Shown: positions 61,901-64,000 of the stretch, one piece after another | Layout: the number at the start of each line of letters is the position of its first letter | How positions within the stretch are numbered: position 1 is the first letter of the stretch | NCBI RefSeq assembly: GCF_007993935.1 | Contig: NZ_VITY01000014.1 | Span: 62,001-126,000, forward strand | Length of the DNA: 64,000 bases | Direction: 5' to 3' | From: Bradyrhizobium macuxiense | GTDB lineage: Bacteria; Pseudomonadota; Alphaproteobacteria; Rhizobiales; Xanthobacteraceae | Notes under the pieces: model-generated | Database searches by the model: none | Told to the model about the DNA's origin: nothing | The model's input: the letters and a program-made list of their open reading frames with translations, nothing else | Made by a program: the position numbers and the translations under genes

Positions 61901-63672
61901 GGATGGGCTCCCTGCGCCACCACTCCGGACGGTGGCTCATTTTGCGGCACGAAATCCCTGGCGGCACCGGGAACGCTGTAATCGTAGGCCCAGCGATAGA
62001 CGACGGGCAGTTCCTTGCCCCAGTTACCATGCCCCGGCGGGGTCTCTGGCGTCTGCCATTCCAGCGAGGTGGCGCCCCAAGGATTGCCGCCGGCTTCCTT
62101 TCCCTTGAACAAGCTCCAGACGAGATTGAACAGGAAGACGAGCTGGGCGAAGCCGACAATCAGGGCCGCCACGCTCATGAACGCATTGAGGTCATGGGCG
62201 GACGCCGGGACGAACGACGTCTCGCCAATGTCGTGATAACGGCGGGGCATCCCGAGCAGGCCGAGATAGTGCATGGGGAAGAAGACCGCATAAGCCCCGA
62301 TGAACGTCACCCAGAAGTGGAACTTGCCAAGCAGATCATTGAGCATCCGTCCGGTCACTTTCGGATACCAGTGATAGATCCCGCCGAACACGGCCATGAT
62401 CGGCGCGATGCCCATCACCATGTGGAAGTGGGCGACAACGAACATCGTGTCGGATAGCGGAACGTCCACGACCACGTTGCCGAGAAACAGCCCGGTCAGG
62501 CCGCCATTGACGAACGTGACGATGAACCCGAGGGCGAACAGCATCGGCACCGTGAGATGAATGTCGCCGCGCCACAGGGTCAGCACCCAGTTATAGACCT
62601 TGATGGCGGTCGGAATGGCGATGATGAGCGTCGTGGTGGCGAAGAAGAACCCGAAATAGGGGTGCATGCCGCTGACATACATGTGGTGCGCCCACACCAC
62701 GAAGCTGAGAGCGCCGATCGCGACGATGGCCCAGACCATCATGCGGTAGCCGAAGATGTTCTTTCGCGCGTGGGTGCTGATCAGATCGGAGATGATGCCG
62801 AAGGCCGGCAAGGCGACGATGTAGACTTCGGGGTGGCCGAAGAACCAGAACAGATGCTGGAACAGGATCGGGCTGCCGCCGCCATACTTCGACAGCTGCC
62901 CCATCTCGACCAGCGTCGGCATGAAGAAGCTGGTTCCCAGCAGGCGGTCCAGGAGCAGCATCACCGACGCGACGAACAGCGCCGGGAAGGCCAACAGTGC
63001 CATCACCGTGGCCGTAAAGATGCCCCACACCGTCAACGGCATGCGCATCAACGTCATGCCGCGCGTGCGGGCCTGCAGCACCGTCACCACGTAATTGAGC
63101 CCGCCCATCGTGAAGCCGATGATGAACAGGATCAGCGAAGCCAGCATGAACACGATGCCCCAGTCCTGCCCGGGGGTGCCGGAGAGGATCGCCTGGGGCG
63201 GATAGAGCGTCCAGCCGGCGCCGGTTGGCCCGCCAGGCACGAAGAATGTTGCGGCCAGCACCAGCACGGCGAGCAGATAGACCCAGTAGCTCAGCATGTT
63301 CACATAGGGGAAGACCATGTCCCGGGCGCCGACCATCAGCGGGATGAGATAGTTGCCGAAGCCGCCAAGGAACAATGCCGTGAGCAGGTAGATCACCATG
63401 ATCATGCCGTGCATGGTGATGAACTGGAGATACTGGTTAGAATCGATGAAGGAGAATGTTCCCGGGAATCCCAGTTGCAGGCGCATCAACCACGACAGCA
63501 CCAGCGCCACCATTCCGATCGACATCGCCGTGATCGAGTACTGGACGGCGATCACCTTGGCGTCCTGCGAAAAGACGTACCTCGTCCACCAGCTCCTCGG
63601 ATGATAAAGCTCCACCTCACCGACTTCGGCGGGCGGGATGCCTGCGACCTGATCAAGCGGGATATCGACCAT
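61897..63672 (-). CDS. ctaD: Cytochrome c oxidase subunit I (CoxN-like, aa3 type)
   Basis: This is the catalytic subunit of a heme-copper oxidase, which reduces oxygen and pumps protons across the inner membrane. The 591-residue protein has twelve membrane helices. Low-spin heme ligands are His88 (MHGMIM) and His417, CuB ligands are His280, His329 and His330, the high-spin heme ligand is His415 (HFHMVMG) and the cross-linked Tyr is 284 (HPEVY). Glu282 and Asp118 (GARDMVFP) indicate an A-type D-channel. It is the second gene of the operon, resembling coxN of B. japonicum by context. Confidence 0.95.
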   Translation of the reverse strand: MVDIPLDQVAGIPPAEVGEVELYHPRSWWTRYVFSQDAKVIAVQYSITAMSIGMVALVLSWLMRLQLGFPGTFSFIDSNQYLQFITMHGMIMVIYLLTALFLGGFGNYLIPLMVGARDMVFPYVNMLSYWVYLLAVLVLAATFFVPGGPTGAGWTLYPPQAILSGTPGQDWGIVFMLASLILFIIGFTMGGLNYVVTVLQARTRGMTLMRMPLTVWGIFTATVMALLAFPALFVASVMLLLDRLLGTSFFMPTLVEMGQLSKYGGGSPILFQHLFWFFGHPEVYIVALPAFGIISDLISTHARKNIFGYRMMVWAIVAIGALSFVVWAHHMYVSGMHPYFGFFFATTTLIIAIPTAIKVYNWVLTLWRGDIHLTVPMLFALGFIVTFVNGGLTGLFLGNVVVDVPLSDTMFVVAHFHMVMGIAPIMAVFGGIYHWYPKVTGRMLNDLLGKFHFWVTFIGAYAVFFPMHYLGLLGMPRRYHDIGETSFVPASAHDLNAFMSVAALIVGFAQLVFLFNLVWSLFKGKEAGGNPWGATSLEWQTPETPPGHGNWGKELPVVYRWAYDYSVPGAARDFVPQNEPPSGVVAQGAHP

Positions 63673-63746
63673 CGGAATTCCCTCCTTGGTCTTCTGTTCG
63701 GCGACGAGTTCGCTTCACAATCTCCGGCACATCCTCATCAGCCTGT

Positions 63747-63998
63747 TCATTCGCTTCCTGTCTTGTACGCCGCCTTCGCGACGTCGCGCTGGCCCGACAA
63801 CGCAGCGAACGTCCGCTGCTTCTCCAGCCACGCGTGATATTCCTTCTCTTCCTCGACGATGACCCTGCTGCGCATTTGCGCGTGCGCCGCGCCGCAGAGT
63901 TCAGCGCAGAGAACGTCGAACGTTCCTGTGCGGGTGGGTGTGAGCCAGTAATACGTCACCGAGCCCGGTATCATGTCCATCTTCGCCCGGAACTCGGG
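63747..63998 (-). CDS. coxB: Cytochrome c oxidase subunit II, C-terminal part (5' end outside window)
   Basis: This is the C-terminal end of subunit II, which carries the CuA centre that accepts electrons from cytochrome c. The CuA motif CAELCGAAHAQM is visible, giving Cys, Glu, Cys, His and Met ligands. The frame is open to the right edge (PEFRAKMDMIPGSV). After CuA only about 45 residues remain, ending KTGSE, without a CxxCH motif, so no cytochrome c domain is fused at this end. It is the first visible gene of the oxidase operon, 74 bases before subunit I. Confidence 0.93.
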   Translation of the reverse strand, partial: PEFRAKMDMIPGSVTYYWLTPTRTGTFDVLCAELCGAAHAQMRSRVIVEEEKEYHAWLEKQRTFAALSGQRDVAKAAYKTGSE

Positions 63999-64000
63999 AA

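Overview
The window looks like a chromosomal segment from a Bradyrhizobium-type alphaproteobacterium (order Hyphomicrobiales). The grounds are high GC content, the conserved order tolQ-tolR-tolA-tolB ... pal-cpoB-tilS-ftsH, dispersed rhizobial-style palindromic repeats, a Zur-type operator of the alphaproteobacterial pattern, and an oxidase cluster with two subunit-III-type genes that resembles B. japonicum coxMNOP. No rRNA, tRNA, IS element, prophage or CRISPR array was seen.

Region by region. 1-4.1 kb: the end of pyruvate kinase, OsmC, a TetR regulator and an orphan polytopic membrane protein. 4.1-17 kb: an envelope and housekeeping block, all on the minus strand. It runs tolQRAB, then a GGDEF/EAL protein and an acyl-amino-acid-synthase-like protein inserted between tolB and pal, then pal, cpoB, tilS, ftsH and a DUF3052 gene. 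17-28 kb: mostly single genes (crcB, sod, GNAT, MATE, DUF2147, DUF3095, a COG0523 GTPase behind a Zur-like box, DUF2278, htpG, an MBL-fold protein), several separated by palindromic repeats. 28-43 kb: regulators and catabolism, with an AraC regulator, an ECF-like sigma factor, a pentose-type ABC transporter, a GST, xylulokinase, asparaginase, an acyl-CoA dehydrogenase with a TetR gene, OpgC, AlaX and a HerA-like ATPase.

43-60 kb is the most unusual part: a surface-protein glycosylation and type I secretion island. It encodes a 2337-residue protein with AIDA/TibA-type strand-loop-strand repeats followed by ten ~108-residue repeats and no autotransporter barrel. Next to it are a TibC/Aah-type protein O-heptosyltransferase in the same apparent operon and an FkbM methyltransferase. 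A type I secretion ABC transporter with an inactivated C39-like domain overlaps the gene for its HlyD-type adaptor. The last member is a metzincin-like metalloprotease carrying seven copies of the same ~108-residue repeat. The inferred model is that the heptosyltransferase glycosylates the strand-loop-strand region in the cytoplasm and that both repeat proteins then leave through the type I exporter. No TolC-like outer membrane gene is in the window.

60-64 kb: an aa3-like cytochrome oxidase operon (subunits II partial, I, III-like, III-like, IV) on the minus strand, running off the right end.
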